NCBI GenBank assembly: GCA_900469615.1
Contig: UBYA01000011.1
Location: 248,001-312,000 of the forward strand
Reading direction: 5' to 3'
DNA from: Hyphomicrobiales bacterium
GTDB lineage: Bacteria > Pseudomonadota > Alphaproteobacteria > Rhizobiales > Rhizobiaceae
DNA: 64,000 nucleotides
The position numbers were made by a program, and so were the translations under genes. A model generated the notes under the pieces. It saw nothing but the letters and a program-made list of their open reading frames with translations. It was not told the DNA's origin and did not search any database. Position 1 is the stretch's first letter; each line of letters starts with the position of its first letter. Of this stretch, positions 26,564-35,026 are shown piece by piece.

Positions 26564-29500
26564 CTACGCTGCCTGCGACTGCGCTTGAGCTTCCAAGGCC
26601 ATCGCGCGGGCCGTGACGAAATCGACCTTGCCGGAGCCGAGAACCGGAACCTTGCCGACGGTCACTTCGGCGGGGACCATCATTTCCGTGGCGCCCTTCG
26701 ATTTGGCGAAGGCCAGGAAATCGGCTCGCGTGGCGTCCGGCGCATCGGTCAGGAGCACCAGCCGTTCGCCCTTCTTCGGGTCGGGTATGGCCGAGACGAC
26801 GCTGAGGGCACCCGGCCAGAGTTGAGCGGCAAGGGTCTCCACCGCAGCGAGCGAGACCATCTCGCCGCCGATCTTGGCGAAGCGCTTGGCGCGGCCGCGG
26901 ATCTTGACGAAACCGTCCTCGTCGATGGTGACGATGTCGCCGGTATCGTGCCAGCCTTCCGGCAGAGGTTCGAGGACACCGGGATTGTCGGCGCGCAGGT
27001 AGCCGGCCATGACATTGGCGCCGCGGATCAGAAGACGGCCGCCCTCCTCGATGCCCGGAACCGGTTCGAGCTTCCATTCCATGCCCGGCATGATCTTGCC
27101 GACCGTTCCCGTGCGGTTGTACATCGGCGTGTTCAGCGAGATCACCGGCGCCGCCTCGGTCACGCCGTAGCCTTCCAGGATGCGCAGGCCGAATTTCTCC
27201 ATATAGACCTCTCGGGTCGAGGCCTTGACCGGTTCGGCACCCGAGAAGATGTAGCGGATCGACCGCAGGTCGTATGGATGGGCGGTGCGCGCGTAGCCGT
27301 TCAGGAACGTATCCGTGCCGAAGACGATGGTGGCGTTCGAGACGTAGATCAACTCCGGCACGATGCGATAGTGCAGCGGCGACGGATAGAGGAAGATCGG
27401 CACACCCGAGACCAGCGGCAGGATCGTGCCCGCCGTCAGGCCGAAGGAGTGGAACATCGGCAGGATGTTGAACACCTTGTCGCCGGGATGGAAGTCGATG
27501 CGCGAGGCCGCCTGGGCGGCGTTCGACAGGATGTTGCGGTGCGTCAGCACCACGCCCTTCGGCGCACCTTCGGAGCCGGAGGTGAAGAGGATGACGGCGG
27601 TATCGTCCGCGCTGCGCTTGACCAGTGGCCGGTACTTACGGATGAGGCCGAAAATCTTGTCGAGGAACGTGACCTGCGTGCGCAGTTCATCCAGCCAGAC
27701 GAACGTCACCTGCTTTTCGAGTTCCTCGACCACCGGGCCGAGCTTGGCCTGCGTGATGAAGGCGCGCGAGCAGAGCACATGCCTGACCTCGGCGGTCCGG
27801 CAGGCGGACAGGATATTGGCCGCACCGGCGGTAAAGTTCAGCATGGCCGGAACCTTGCCCGCCGACATGACGCCGAGGACGGTCGCGGCCGTGCCGTTGG
27901 CATTCGGCAACATGACGCCCAGCGTCTTTTCGTTCGGAAACATCTTCTTGAACTTCGCACCCAGCACCGCGGCACCGGTGAGAAGCTTGGCATAGGAGAG
28001 CTTGCCGGCAATCGGATCCTCGACGGCAAGTTTCTTGCCGCCATATTCGTGGGCGCTTTCGATGACGCGGCCAAGAACGGTGTTGTTCGTATCGGCGGTG
28101 CGGAACATCAGCGTCGACATGATCTGATAGAGAGCAGCACCGGCGGCAATGCGGCGCTTCCTGCCCTTGAGCTCCGCCGGAACCTCGAGTTTGACGGGCT
28201 CGAGGATCGTCACCTTGACCTTGGGGAAGAGGCGGCGGCGAACGTGGCTCGATGTCAGGTAGGAGGCGTAGCTCTTTTCAAGGCCGTCGATGCGAACAGG
28301 CACGATCATCGCGCCGGTCTTGTCGGCAACCATGGCCGCGCCGTCATAGACCTTCATCAGCGTGCCGGTAACGGTCAGACGGCCCTCCGGAAAGATGCCG
28401 ATCGGGCTGCCGTCCTGGATCACCTTGATCAGCGAGCGCGTCGCCATCGGCTTCGTCGGATCGAGCGGCAGGAACTTGCACATCCTCAAAAGTGGCCGCA
28501 TCCACCATTTCTTGGCGAAGGCATAGTCGATGGCGAAGACGGGCTCTTCCTCGGTGATGGCGAGCGCCAGCGCACCGTCGAGCAGGCTCACATGGTTCAA
28601 GGCGATGATCGGCGCCGGCCCTGCCTTGCGGATATTTTCCAGCCCCTCGACCTCCAGCCGCATGAAAGCGCGGAAGATGATGGAGATGAGGTCGCGGAAG
28701 GCGTTGGTCGGCAGCATTTTCAGCATGACCCAGGCAACCGCGATGTTGAGCACGGAGATGCTGAGAATGATTAGCGGAACCGGCAGGCCGACGGCCTGCA
28801 GGACAGCCACCAGTGCCAGGCCCACGGCGATGAAAAGAGCGGACAGCACGTTTGCTGCGCCGATGACGCGGGCGCGCCGATCCTCGTTTGCCCAGCTCTG
28901 CATGGCCGCGAAGGTCGGAACGGCAAGGAAAGCGCCGCCGATTGCCATGCCGGCGAGATCGATGGCCACGCGAATGGTTTTCGCCCCCTCGAAGAAGCCG
29001 AGAATGGTCTCGGCGTGGGCGGTCGACTGAAGGCCCCACAGGTTCCAGCCGAGATCGAGACCGAAGAGAGCAACGATCAGCATGCCGACAGGCGCCGGCA
29101 GAAGCACGATGCGGCCAGCGGCCATCCAGCCCGCAATGGCCGAGCCGATGGCGACGGACACGGCGAAGATCGCCAGATAGGCGGGAACGACGATCTCCGA
29201 ACCGCCGAGAATATCGGTGACCATGACCGGCAGCATCGACATGATGAAAGCGCCGACGAACCAGAACCAGCAGTTCATCAGCGAGGCGCGCCAGATGCGG
29301 CTGTCGGCGCGCAGCTCGTTGACCAGCCGGTAGCTGGAGCGCACCACATTCTTATCGACGATGAGATCAGGCGCCTTGGAGCCGGTCGAGGGAATCATGC
29401 GCGCGGCAAACCAGCAGAGGATCGAAAGCCCCATCATCATCGGACCGAAGATCCAGACATTCTCGCCCTCGCGGAAAGCAACGGCGGCGACCATGGTGCC

Positions 29501-29959
29501 GGTCAGGATGGCGATGAAGGTGCCGCCCTCGATCCAGGCATTGGCCTTCGGGAGATCCCTGTTTTCCAGATGATCCGGCAGGATGCCGTATTTGATCGGT
29601 CCGAAAAGGGAGGAAATGACGCCGAAGCCGAAGAGGGCGAGCATCAGGAGCCAGATCGACGAGAATGCGATGCCGGCGACGGAAATGGCCGCGACCCCGA
29701 GCTCGCAGCGCTTCAAAAGCTCGGCCATCTTGGCCTTGTCGTATTTGTCGGCGAGCTCGCCGGCGATCGCCGACAGGAGCAAAAACGGCACAATGAAAAT
29801 GCCGCCGGCAAGCGTCACCAGCGCCGCACCTTCCGTCGCCATTTGCGCGAGAATGACGAAAACCAATGTCTGCTTGAGGAAATTATCGTTAAAGGCGGTG
29901 AGGAACTGCGTCCAGAACAACGGCGCGAATTTCCTCGATCTCATCAGGTGCGTTTGCAT
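26564..29959 (-). CDS. aas: LplT-PlsC-Aas fusion: lysophospholipid transporter and acyltransferase/acyl-ACP synthetase
   Basis: 1131 residues from ATG 29959 (GAGGGA 7 nt upstream). Residues about 1-420 are a major-facilitator LplT-like lysophospholipid flippase (FLTAFNDNFLKQTLVFVILA). Residues about 430-640 are a PlsC acyltransferase with HxxxxD in ALNHVSLLDGALAL and FPEGRLTVTGTLMK. From about 680 is an AMP-forming acyl-ACP synthetase (VILFTSGSEGAPKGVVLTHR, GYGVTEAAPVISLN, WHDTGDIV, IRGRAKRFAKIGGEMVSL). It would import and re-acylate lysophospholipids at the inner membrane. It lies downstream of pspA and yiaA on the same strand, which fits membrane repair. Confidence 0.93.
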   Translation of the reverse strand: MQTHLMRSRKFAPLFWTQFLTAFNDNFLKQTLVFVILAQMATEGAALVTLAGGIFIVPFLLLSAIAGELADKYDKAKMAELLKRCELGVAAISVAGIAFSSIWLLMLALFGFGVISSLFGPIKYGILPDHLENRDLPKANAWIEGGTFIAILTGTMVAAVAFREGENVWIFGPMMMGLSILCWFAARMIPSTGSKAPDLIVDKNVVRSSYRLVNELRADSRIWRASLMNCWFWFVGAFIMSMLPVMVTDILGGSEIVVPAYLAIFAVSVAIGSAIAGWMAAGRIVLLPAPVGMLIVALFGLDLGWNLWGLQSTAHAETILGFFEGAKTIRVAIDLAGMAIGGAFLAVPTFAAMQSWANEDRRARVIGAANVLSALFIAVGLALVAVLQAVGLPVPLIILSISVLNIAVAWVMLKMLPTNAFRDLISIIFRAFMRLEVEGLENIRKAGPAPIIALNHVSLLDGALALAITEEEPVFAIDYAFAKKWWMRPLLRMCKFLPLDPTKPMATRSLIKVIQDGSPIGIFPEGRLTVTGTLMKVYDGAAMVADKTGAMIVPVRIDGLEKSYASYLTSSHVRRRLFPKVKVTILEPVKLEVPAELKGRKRRIAAGAALYQIMSTLMFRTADTNNTVLGRVIESAHEYGGKKLAVEDPIAGKLSYAKLLTGAAVLGAKFKKMFPNEKTLGVMLPNANGTAATVLGVMSAGKVPAMLNFTAGAANILSACRTAEVRHVLCSRAFITQAKLGPVVEELEKQVTFVWLDELRTQVTFLDKIFGLIRKYRPLVKRSADDTAVILFTSGSEGAPKGVVLTHRNILSNAAQAASRIDFHPGDKVFNILPMFHSFGLTAGTILPLVSGVPIFLYPSPLHYRIVPELIYVSNATIVFGTDTFLNGYARTAHPYDLRSIRYIFSGAEPVKASTREVYMEKFGLRILEGYGVTEAAPVISLNTPMYNRTGTVGKIMPGMEWKLEPVPGIEEGGRLLIRGANVMAGYLRADNPGVLEPLPEGWHDTGDIVTIDEDGFVKIRGRAKRFAKIGGEMVSLAAVETLAAQLWPGALSVVSAIPDPKKGERLVLLTDAPDATRADFLAFAKSKGATEMMVPAEVTVGKVPVLGSGKVDFVTARAMALEAQAQSQAA

Positions 29960-30049
29960 GGCGTATCCCTCGTTCAGCCAACAAGACGCCACAGAGTTGT
30001 TACGCAATGGTTGAGCGCGGATACAACTCTGCAGCACCGTTAATAAAGA

Positions 30050-30331
30050 TTAGTCCTGACCATCGCGATTGAACTTGACCAGGAGCTTTTCCGTGCGGGC
30101 ATCCTCGACCTTGCGGATCAGCTTGTCGGCCTCGCTGTTGTCGCGAATCGTCTTGGTGACATTGACCGCCGTCTGCACCAGCATCAGGATACCCATGGCG
30201 AGATAGCCTTTGCCCCAGAGATCGATCGGCATCATATAGAGACCGACAAACAGCATGAAGGCGGCGGCGCCGAAGGAAATGTAGGAAAAACTGACCCAGG
30301 CCTGGGAATGTTTCTGGAAGCTGTCGTTCAT
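30050..30331 (-). CDS. yiaA: YiaA/YiaB-type two-helix inner membrane protein
   Basis: 93 residues. SQAWVSFSYISFGAAAFML and YLAMGILMLVQTAVNVTKTI are the two helices of the YiaAB domain. A charged C-terminal tail follows (RDNSEADKLIRKVEDARTEK). Such proteins are found next to pspA in many alphaproteobacteria. It is 37 bp downstream of pspA on the same strand and 90 bp upstream of aas. Function unknown; a membrane partner of PspA is inferred from context. Confidence 0.85.
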   Translation of the reverse strand: MNDSFQKHSQAWVSFSYISFGAAAFMLFVGLYMMPIDLWGKGYLAMGILMLVQTAVNVTKTIRDNSEADKLIRKVEDARTEKLLVKFNRDGQD

Positions 30332-30368
30332 GATCGTATCCTCTCTTATCTGTCCGGTGTGTTCGATT

Positions 30369-31058
30369 TCAGGCTGCTGAATTCATGCCGTCGCGCAGGC
30401 GGGCCAGCACGTCATCGGCCGATGGGCCGAGCGGCGCGCCGAAGCCGGCATTGGCAAGCTTCTCGATGATGGTCGCCTGCCGGCTCGCGGCGTCCATCTC
30501 CTTCATGGTCGAGGCCGCGATCTCGCAACGGTTTTGATAGGCCTGAAGGCGGGCAAGCGTTTCCTCGGCCTCGTCCAGGGTGGCCAGGCCGGAATTGTCG
30601 TCGCAGGCGGCGGTGAGCTTCTGCGTCTGTTCGGTGGCGCGCGCCAGACGCTCGCCGCGCTGCAACTCCTGCAGGCGCGCTTCGGAGGCGCGGACGGTTG
30701 CCTTGAGCTTGCCGATCGTAGCCGTGAATTGGGCCTGTGCCTTCTCGGAGGCATCGCGCTCGGCTTCGAGCTGGGCGATCGCCTCGGCGGCCTGCCGGGC
30801 AAGCTCGTCATTGCCCTTCTGCAAGGCGGCGACGGCCCGGTTTTCCAGATCCGCGATACGACCGGCAATCGCCGCATGCTGGCTCTTTTCCTGCTCATTC
30901 TGTGCGACCGCGACCGCAACTGCCCGCCGCGCCGACTGAATGGCGCTTGCCGCATCGCGGATCTGCTGCGCAAGCAGCGGCACGGCGTTGCGGTCGATGA
31001 ACGCCTGTTCCGCCTCGAAGGCCCGACCGCGGATGAGCGTCAGAATTGCATTGAACAT
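30369..31058 (-). CDS. pspA: PspA/IM30 family membrane-stress protein
   Basis: 229 residues, nearly all helical. The N-terminal amphipathic helix (MFNAILTLIRGRAFEAEQAF) would bind membrane, followed by IDRNAVPLLAQQIRDAASAI and a long heptad-rich coiled coil with many Gln/Glu/Ala. PspA/IM30 proteins polymerise on stressed inner membranes. No PspF or PspBC genes are present; instead a divergent TetR gene with three operator-like repeats lies upstream, so control appears to be by TetR. First gene of a likely pspA-yiaA-aas operon. Confidence 0.88.
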   Translation of the reverse strand: MFNAILTLIRGRAFEAEQAFIDRNAVPLLAQQIRDAASAIQSARRAVAVAVAQNEQEKSQHAAIAGRIADLENRAVAALQKGNDELARQAAEAIAQLEAERDASEKAQAQFTATIGKLKATVRASEARLQELQRGERLARATEQTQKLTAACDDNSGLATLDEAEETLARLQAYQNRCEIAASTMKEMDAASRQATIIEKLANAGFGAPLGPSADDVLARLRDGMNSAA

Positions 31059-31075
31059 TTGTCGTCTCCCGTTTA

Positions 31076-31088
31076 TGAACGATGTTCA
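31076..31088. promoter_or_regulatory. Operator 1, TGAAC-GAT-GTTCA
   Basis: Perfect 5-bp inverted repeat TGAAC-N3-GTTCA, 18 bp before the pspA start. First of three copies in the divergent pspA-tetR gap. The outer bases extend it to ATGAAC-GAT-GTTCAT. Confidence 0.7.
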
Positions 31089-31111
31089 TGAAGTGAGGTA
31101 TGCCAGAATCA

Positions 31112-31124
31112 TGAACATTGTTCA
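31112..31124. promoter_or_regulatory. Operator 2, TGAAC-ATT-GTTCA
   Basis: Second perfect copy of the same inverted repeat, 36 bp from the first (start to start), between pspA and tetR. Confidence 0.7.
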
Positions 31125-31134
31125 AGAACAATTT

Positions 31135-31147
31135 TGAACAACGTTCA
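31135..31147. promoter_or_regulatory. Operator 3, TGAAC-AAC-GTTCA
   Basis: Third perfect copy, 23 bp from the second and 23 bp before the tetR start. Three copies in 72 bp make chance unlikely and suit cooperative TetR repression of both genes. Confidence 0.7.
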
Positions 31148-31169
31148 AAAAATCGGATTGGAAGGATCG

Positions 31170-31778
31170 ATGGCGAGAAAGACCCTGGAAAAGCGCGAGG
31201 ATCTGAAGCTCCGTCTCATCGAGGCGGCGCGCAATCGCATAGCGGCCGATGGGCTGACAAACCTGCGGGCGCGCGACGTCACGCAGGATGTCGGCTGCGC
31301 CCTTGGAGGTCTTTATACGGTCTTTGCCGATCTCGACGATCTCATCATCCACGTCAATTCGGCAACGCTGAAGGCGCTGGAAGCTTCCCTCACGCTGGCG
31401 GAAGTCAAGGACCACACGCCGACCGACCGGCTGCGCAACCTAGCGCGCGGCTATCTGCGCTTCGCGGTCGCTCACCGCAATCTGTGGAAGGCGCTATTCG
31501 ATCACCGTCCGCCGGACGACCGCCTGAGCCCGGAATGGCACCTGGAAGAACATATGTTCCTGATGGGGGTCATTGCCGAGCCGCTTGCCGAATTGCAGCC
31601 CGCGATGTCCGGCGCGGCGCGGGCGATCCGCGCAAGAACCCTGTTCGGCGCCGTGCACGGCGTCGTCAGCATCAGCCTCGAAGGACGATTCGTCGGCTTG
31701 CCGATCGAAAGCCTGGAACTGGAGCTGGATGACTTCATCCTGACCGTGGCGGCGGGAGCGGCGGCGAGACAGGCCTAA
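31170..31778 (+). CDS. TetR family regulator, divergent from pspA
   Basis: 202 residues from ATG 31170, preferred over 31134 because the latter start would fall in operator 3, and GGAAGGA precedes 31170. The helix-turn-helix reads KLRLIEAARNRIAADGLTNL, RARDVTQDVGCALGGLYTVF, ADLDDLIIHV. The C-terminal domain resembles the WHG-type TetR ligand domain (RNLARGYLRFAVAHRNLWKA, LFDH). Three identical-type inverted repeats in the divergent promoter are its likely sites. The inducer may be a membrane perturbation signal or lipid, an inference from the pspA-yiaA-aas targets. Confidence 0.9.
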   Translation: MARKTLEKREDLKLRLIEAARNRIAADGLTNLRARDVTQDVGCALGGLYTVFADLDDLIIHVNSATLKALEASLTLAEVKDHTPTDRLRNLARGYLRFAVAHRNLWKALFDHRPPDDRLSPEWHLEEHMFLMGVIAEPLAELQPAMSGAARAIRARTLFGAVHGVVSISLEGRFVGLPIESLELELDDFILTVAAGAAARQA

Positions 31779-31798
31779 CCAAGCTCATGGGACCAAGC

Positions 31799-32611
31799 TC
31801 ATGGGGTCGACGACGCATAGCTGCCGATGTCGCCGAAGGCGTAGCCGCGCTGCTTCAGCTTGCGGATGAGGGACAACAGGTTTTCCCGGCCGTCGAACTG
31901 ATCCTGAAACATCTGATCGTGCATCAGCACGATCATCTTTCCCCGCTGTGTGAAGCGGCCGTATTGAAAAAGGTGATCGATCTCGTTGACCAGATGATCG
32001 ACCGATTGAACAGGCTTGCCGTCATCCTGATGCACCCATTCGAAATCCCAGCCATAGAGATAGAATCCCGCCTCGGCGACAAGCTCATAGTCCAGCCACT
32101 CGCGCTCCCACTGGGCGACATTGATGGACAGATCCTCTCTCGACACGGCCGGAAGCCGGAAAACGTCCCTGCCCGGCAGCCGCGCATTCACGATCGGCGC
32201 AAGCCCAAGCACCTCATTGGCATGGAGCATGTCCGCCACCACTGCCTGCGTGTCGGAGTAATATCGCCTGTAGCGATTATTGGCGTGGCTGTAGCTGTGA
32301 TTGCCGACAATCACCAGAGGCATTGCCTTTGCTTCGGCCAGCAGAGCGCGGCCGGCCGGATTGGTTTCCACATGCAGGCCGACCATGAACATGGCGGCGG
32401 GGACGTTTTCCTGGCGCAGCACCGAAAGAACATTCTGCGTCCCCGGCAAGGGACCGTCGTCAAACGTCAGATAGATCGTTCTGTCGGCCGCCTGCACGCC
32501 GATGGCGTGCAAAGCGAAGACCATGCCGGCAAGTAGCCGCAACAAACTTCGTAGACCCCGCAGTCCGCTCAAATCCACCGCCTCCCGCGCGATCGCCGCA
32601 AACCGGCCCAT
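31799..32611 (-). CDS. Exported polysaccharide deacetylase (NodB homology domain)
   Basis: 270 residues from ATG 32611. Longer frames start inside the terminator hairpin at 32645-32693, so 32611 is preferred. A signal peptide or anchor ends near GMVFALHAIGVQAADR. The NodB domain begins TIYLTFDDGPLPGTQNVLSV, with Asp-Asp metal/catalytic motif, and the second motif is NHSYSHANNRY (HSxxH). Later motifs are RLPGRDVFRLP and VLMHDQ. Acts on a periplasmic N-acetylated or esterified polysaccharide; the substrate is unknown. Confidence 0.88.
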   Translation of the reverse strand: MGRFAAIAREAVDLSGLRGLRSLLRLLAGMVFALHAIGVQAADRTIYLTFDDGPLPGTQNVLSVLRQENVPAAMFMVGLHVETNPAGRALLAEAKAMPLVIVGNHSYSHANNRYRRYYSDTQAVVADMLHANEVLGLAPIVNARLPGRDVFRLPAVSREDLSINVAQWEREWLDYELVAEAGFYLYGWDFEWVHQDDGKPVQSVDHLVNEIDHLFQYGRFTQRGKMIVLMHDQMFQDQFDGRENLLSLIRKLKQRGYAFGDIGSYASSTP

Positions 32612-32644
32612 CGCGTTGGGCGAGAATAGCGCTGCGAATGCGAC

Positions 32645-32693
32645 AAAAGCAAAGGGCGCTCTACCCATTTCTGGGGAGCGCCCTTGCTTTTTA
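32645..32693. terminator. Bidirectional intrinsic terminator after minE
   Basis: AAGGGCGCTC (32652-32661) pairs with GAGCGCCCTT (32676-32685), a perfect 10-bp stem with an inner CCCA/TGGG pairing, flanked by A-run and T-run on opposite sides (GCTTTTT on plus, GCTTTTG on minus). It separates the min operon from the deacetylase gene. Confidence 0.85.
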
Positions 32694-32879
32694 ACCCGGA
32701 CAGCGAACACCGGCTCGACATAGAAATGTCAGGGCGGCAGGCCATCGATACAGGTGATGGCCTGCAAATAATGGCGAATCGCATGCTTTGCAAGGGGAAA
32801 CTTCAAAAAATTTCGAAGATCCGCCGCAGCGGGAAACCGTGTGGCGTTATTCCCACAGCAGCATGGTGCCGGCTCTCCC

Positions 32880-33140
32880 TCAAGCTGCCTGCAAAACGGC
32901 ATCCCGCGGGATTTCGACATCGATCTCCAGCATGGAGACGTCCTTGTCGCGATCCATCTTCACCTGCACCTTGTCCCGGTCGACCTGGATGTGCTTGGCG
33001 ATGGCGGCAAGAATTTCCTCTCTCAGCACGGAGACCAGATCCGAGCCCACGGAAGCGCGCTCGTGGGCGAGAAGGATCTGCAGGCGCTCGCGCGCCAGCG
33101 GCGCAGATCTCTGCTTGCGAAACAGTCCGAAAATGCTCAT
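32880..33140 (-). CDS. minE: Cell division topological specificity factor MinE
   Basis: 86 residues. N-terminal amphipathic membrane-binding helix ([20 protein letters not shown]), anti-MinCD segment [12 protein letters not shown], and the C-terminal dimerisation domain ([27 protein letters not shown]). It stimulates MinD ATPase and drives pole-to-pole oscillation. Its ATG overlaps the minD stop by 4 bp. Last gene of minCDE. Confidence 0.97.
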   Translation of the reverse strand: MSIFGLFRKQRSAPLARERLQILLAHERASVGSDLVSVLREEILAAIAKHIQVDRDKVQVKMDRDKDVSMLEIDVEIPRDAVLQAA

Positions 33141-33952
33141 GCGGCCCTCCTTGCAAAGATCTTGCCGAAAATACCCCGCTTTTCGCCGGGGATGGTGATC
33201 GGCAGCTGCTCGCCGGCAAGACGACGCGCTGCTTCGAAATAGGCAAGCGACGGTGCGCAGCGCGCGTCGGCAAGCGTCACGGGCGAGCCGAGGTTGGAGG
33301 CGCGCAGAACGTCCGTGCTTTCCGGGATGATGCCGAGCAGCGGGATGGAAAGGATCTCCAGCACGTCGTCAACCTTCAGCATGTCGCCGCGCTCGGCCCG
33401 GCCGGCGTCGAAACGGGTCAGCAGAAGGTGCTTTTCCATGCGCTCGCCGCGCTCCGCCTTCAGCGTCTTGGCGTCCAGCAGGCCGATGATCCGATCGGAA
33501 TCGCGCACCGAGGAGACTTCCGGATTGGTGACGACGACGGCGACGTCGGCATGGCGCATGGCAAGCGTCGCGCCGCGCTCGATGCCCGCCGGGCTGTCGC
33601 AGATGACCCAGTCGAAATGGTTTTTGAGCTCATTGATGACGCGCTCGACACCCTCCGGGGTCAGATTGTCCTTGTCGCGGGTCTGCGAAGCCGGCAGCAG
33701 GAAGAGCGTCTCCAGCCGCTTGTCGCGGATCAGGGCTTGCGGCAGCTTGGCATCGCCCTGGATGACGTTCACCAGGTCGTAGACCACGCGCCTTTCGGCT
33801 CCCATGACCAGATCGAGATTGCGCAGGCCGACGTCGAAATCGACCACGACGACCTTTTCGTTTCTCTGCGCCAGAGCCGCCCCCAAAGCGGCCGTCGAAG
33901 TCGTCTTTCCAACTCCGCCTTTGCCTGATGTGACGACGATTACCTTGCCCAT
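33137..33952 (-). CDS. minD: Septum site-determining ATPase MinD
   Basis: 271 residues. Deviant Walker A motif [20 protein letters not shown] with both signature Lys residues, switch regions [16 protein letters not shown] and [13 protein letters not shown]. The C-terminal amphipathic membrane-targeting helix is [13 protein letters not shown]. MinD recruits MinC to the inner membrane. Lies 29 bp after minC. Confidence 0.98.
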   Translation of the reverse strand: MGKVIVVTSGKGGVGKTTSTAALGAALAQRNEKVVVVDFDVGLRNLDLVMGAERRVVYDLVNVIQGDAKLPQALIRDKRLETLFLLPASQTRDKDNLTPEGVERVINELKNHFDWVICDSPAGIERGATLAMRHADVAVVVTNPEVSSVRDSDRIIGLLDAKTLKAERGERMEKHLLLTRFDAGRAERGDMLKVDDVLEILSIPLLGIIPESTDVLRASNLGSPVTLADARCAPSLAYFEAARRLAGEQLPITIPGEKRGIFGKIFARRAA

Positions 33953-33981
33953 CTCGCTCTCCTGTTTTGGCCGGCTTCGGC

Positions 33982-34713
33982 TCAGATTAGTTTTTCGGCC
34001 ATGATTGTTTCATCATCCAGCCACAGCTGAACGGACTGCCCCCGCAGGCTGGGTGATATGTCTTCCGACATCTTGTAGATTCCATCGATTGCCAGCAGTT
34101 CGGCCTCGAGCTTGCGGCAAAAGATACGCGCCGAGGCATTGCCGATCGAACCCGCCATGGCGCGCCCCCTGAGGGCGCCATAGATGTGGACGGATCCGCC
34201 CGCGATGATTTCCGCGCCGGATGCCACCGAACCGATGACGGTGACATCCCCCTCGGGAAAGATCACCGACTGGCCGGAACGGACCGGCTCGCGGATGATC
34301 AACGACTGCGTGACCGGCCGGATTTCCGGCGGCGCCGGCTTGGGCTCGCTATTGCGGCGCTCCACGGCCGGCTCGGTCTCCGCGACCTCGAAATCGGCAG
34401 CGGGACGTCCGCCCTTCAGCGCCGGCGGCATGCCTGGCCCGATGATCGACGGACGGCCGCCCTCGATGCCCATGATGCTGACGTTGCGAGCCGAAAGCTC
34501 GCCGATCAGCTCCTTGAGCTGTGCGCGGTCGATCGCCAGATCGGTAATGTCGAGCACGACCGGCCGCCCCAGAAAGAAGCCGGCCGACCGGGCGGCCAGA
34601 TCATCGAGCCTGATCAACCACTGGTCCAGCGGAAGATCCGGCGAAAGTACGACCGCCAGAAAGGAGCGGCCCTTGATACGGATCGAACGAGCGTCTGTTA
34701 GCACTTTGGTCAT
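33982..34713 (-). CDS. minC: Septum site-determining protein MinC
   Basis: 243 residues. The N-terminal domain binds FtsZ (SIRIKGRSFLAVVLSPDLPL), a Pro/Glu-rich linker follows (residues about 100-135), and the C-terminal beta-helical domain carries SGQSVIFPEGDVTVIGSVAS, GAEIIAGGSVHIYGALRGRA. It inhibits Z-ring formation away from mid-cell. First gene of minCDE; a CtrA-type box TTAAC-N6-TTAAC lies 42 bp upstream. Confidence 0.97.
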   Translation of the reverse strand: MTKVLTDARSIRIKGRSFLAVVLSPDLPLDQWLIRLDDLAARSAGFFLGRPVVLDITDLAIDRAQLKELIGELSARNVSIMGIEGGRPSIIGPGMPPALKGGRPAADFEVAETEPAVERRNSEPKPAPPEIRPVTQSLIIREPVRSGQSVIFPEGDVTVIGSVASGAEIIAGGSVHIYGALRGRAMAGSIGNASARIFCRKLEAELLAIDGIYKMSEDISPSLRGQSVQLWLDDETIMAEKLI

Positions 34714-34754
34714 CTGTGTAAATAAATCGTTGACCGTTTGTACCGCTCATATGG

Positions 34755-34770
34755 TTAACAACTGGTTAAC
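34755..34770. promoter_or_regulatory. CtrA-type box before minCDE
   Basis: TTAAC-AACTGG-TTAAC gives the exact TTAA-N7-TTAA spacing of full CtrA sites. It lies 42 bp before minC. Direct control of the min genes by CtrA has been reported in Sinorhizobium meliloti, as I recall, which fits. It also covers the stop codon of the small upstream gene. Confidence 0.75.
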
Positions 34771-34909
34771 GCGGGCTTCCGTTCAGGCCCGGACCGCCCC
34801 ATAAAACAGCAATGCTCGCGAGCGCCGAAGGCTCGTTTGAACCGGGGTCGTAGACGCACGGAGCGGCGAAAATCGCAGCTCCTGCAAGGAAAAGAATGAT
34901 CGGCTTCAT
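34766..34909 (-). CDS. Small exported protein, 47 residues
   Basis: Starts MKPIILFLAGAAIFAAPCVY, a short signal-peptide-like or lipoprotein-like N-terminus with Cys18, and ends PGLNGSPR. The ribosome binding site GGAGG is 5 nt before the ATG, as good as any in the window. It lies upstream of minC on the same strand; its stop lies within the CtrA box. No family recognised. Confidence 0.55.
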   Translation of the reverse strand: MKPIILFLAGAAIFAAPCVYDPGSNEPSALASIAVLWGGPGLNGSPR

Positions 34910-35026
34910 GAGATCCTCCGGGCGCAAGGCCTGCGCCGCTTTGCTTGCTATCCGATGTGGAAAAATTAACGATTCGGCGCGCCGCGCCCTCCGGTACGGC
35001 GCGCAATATCGGGACTTGAGCGATTC

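Noticed and set aside
26585..28774. 729-codon open frame antisense to aas
   Set aside because: Mirror frame of a strongly conserved gene; product is rich in Arg, Asp, His and Gly with no domain.
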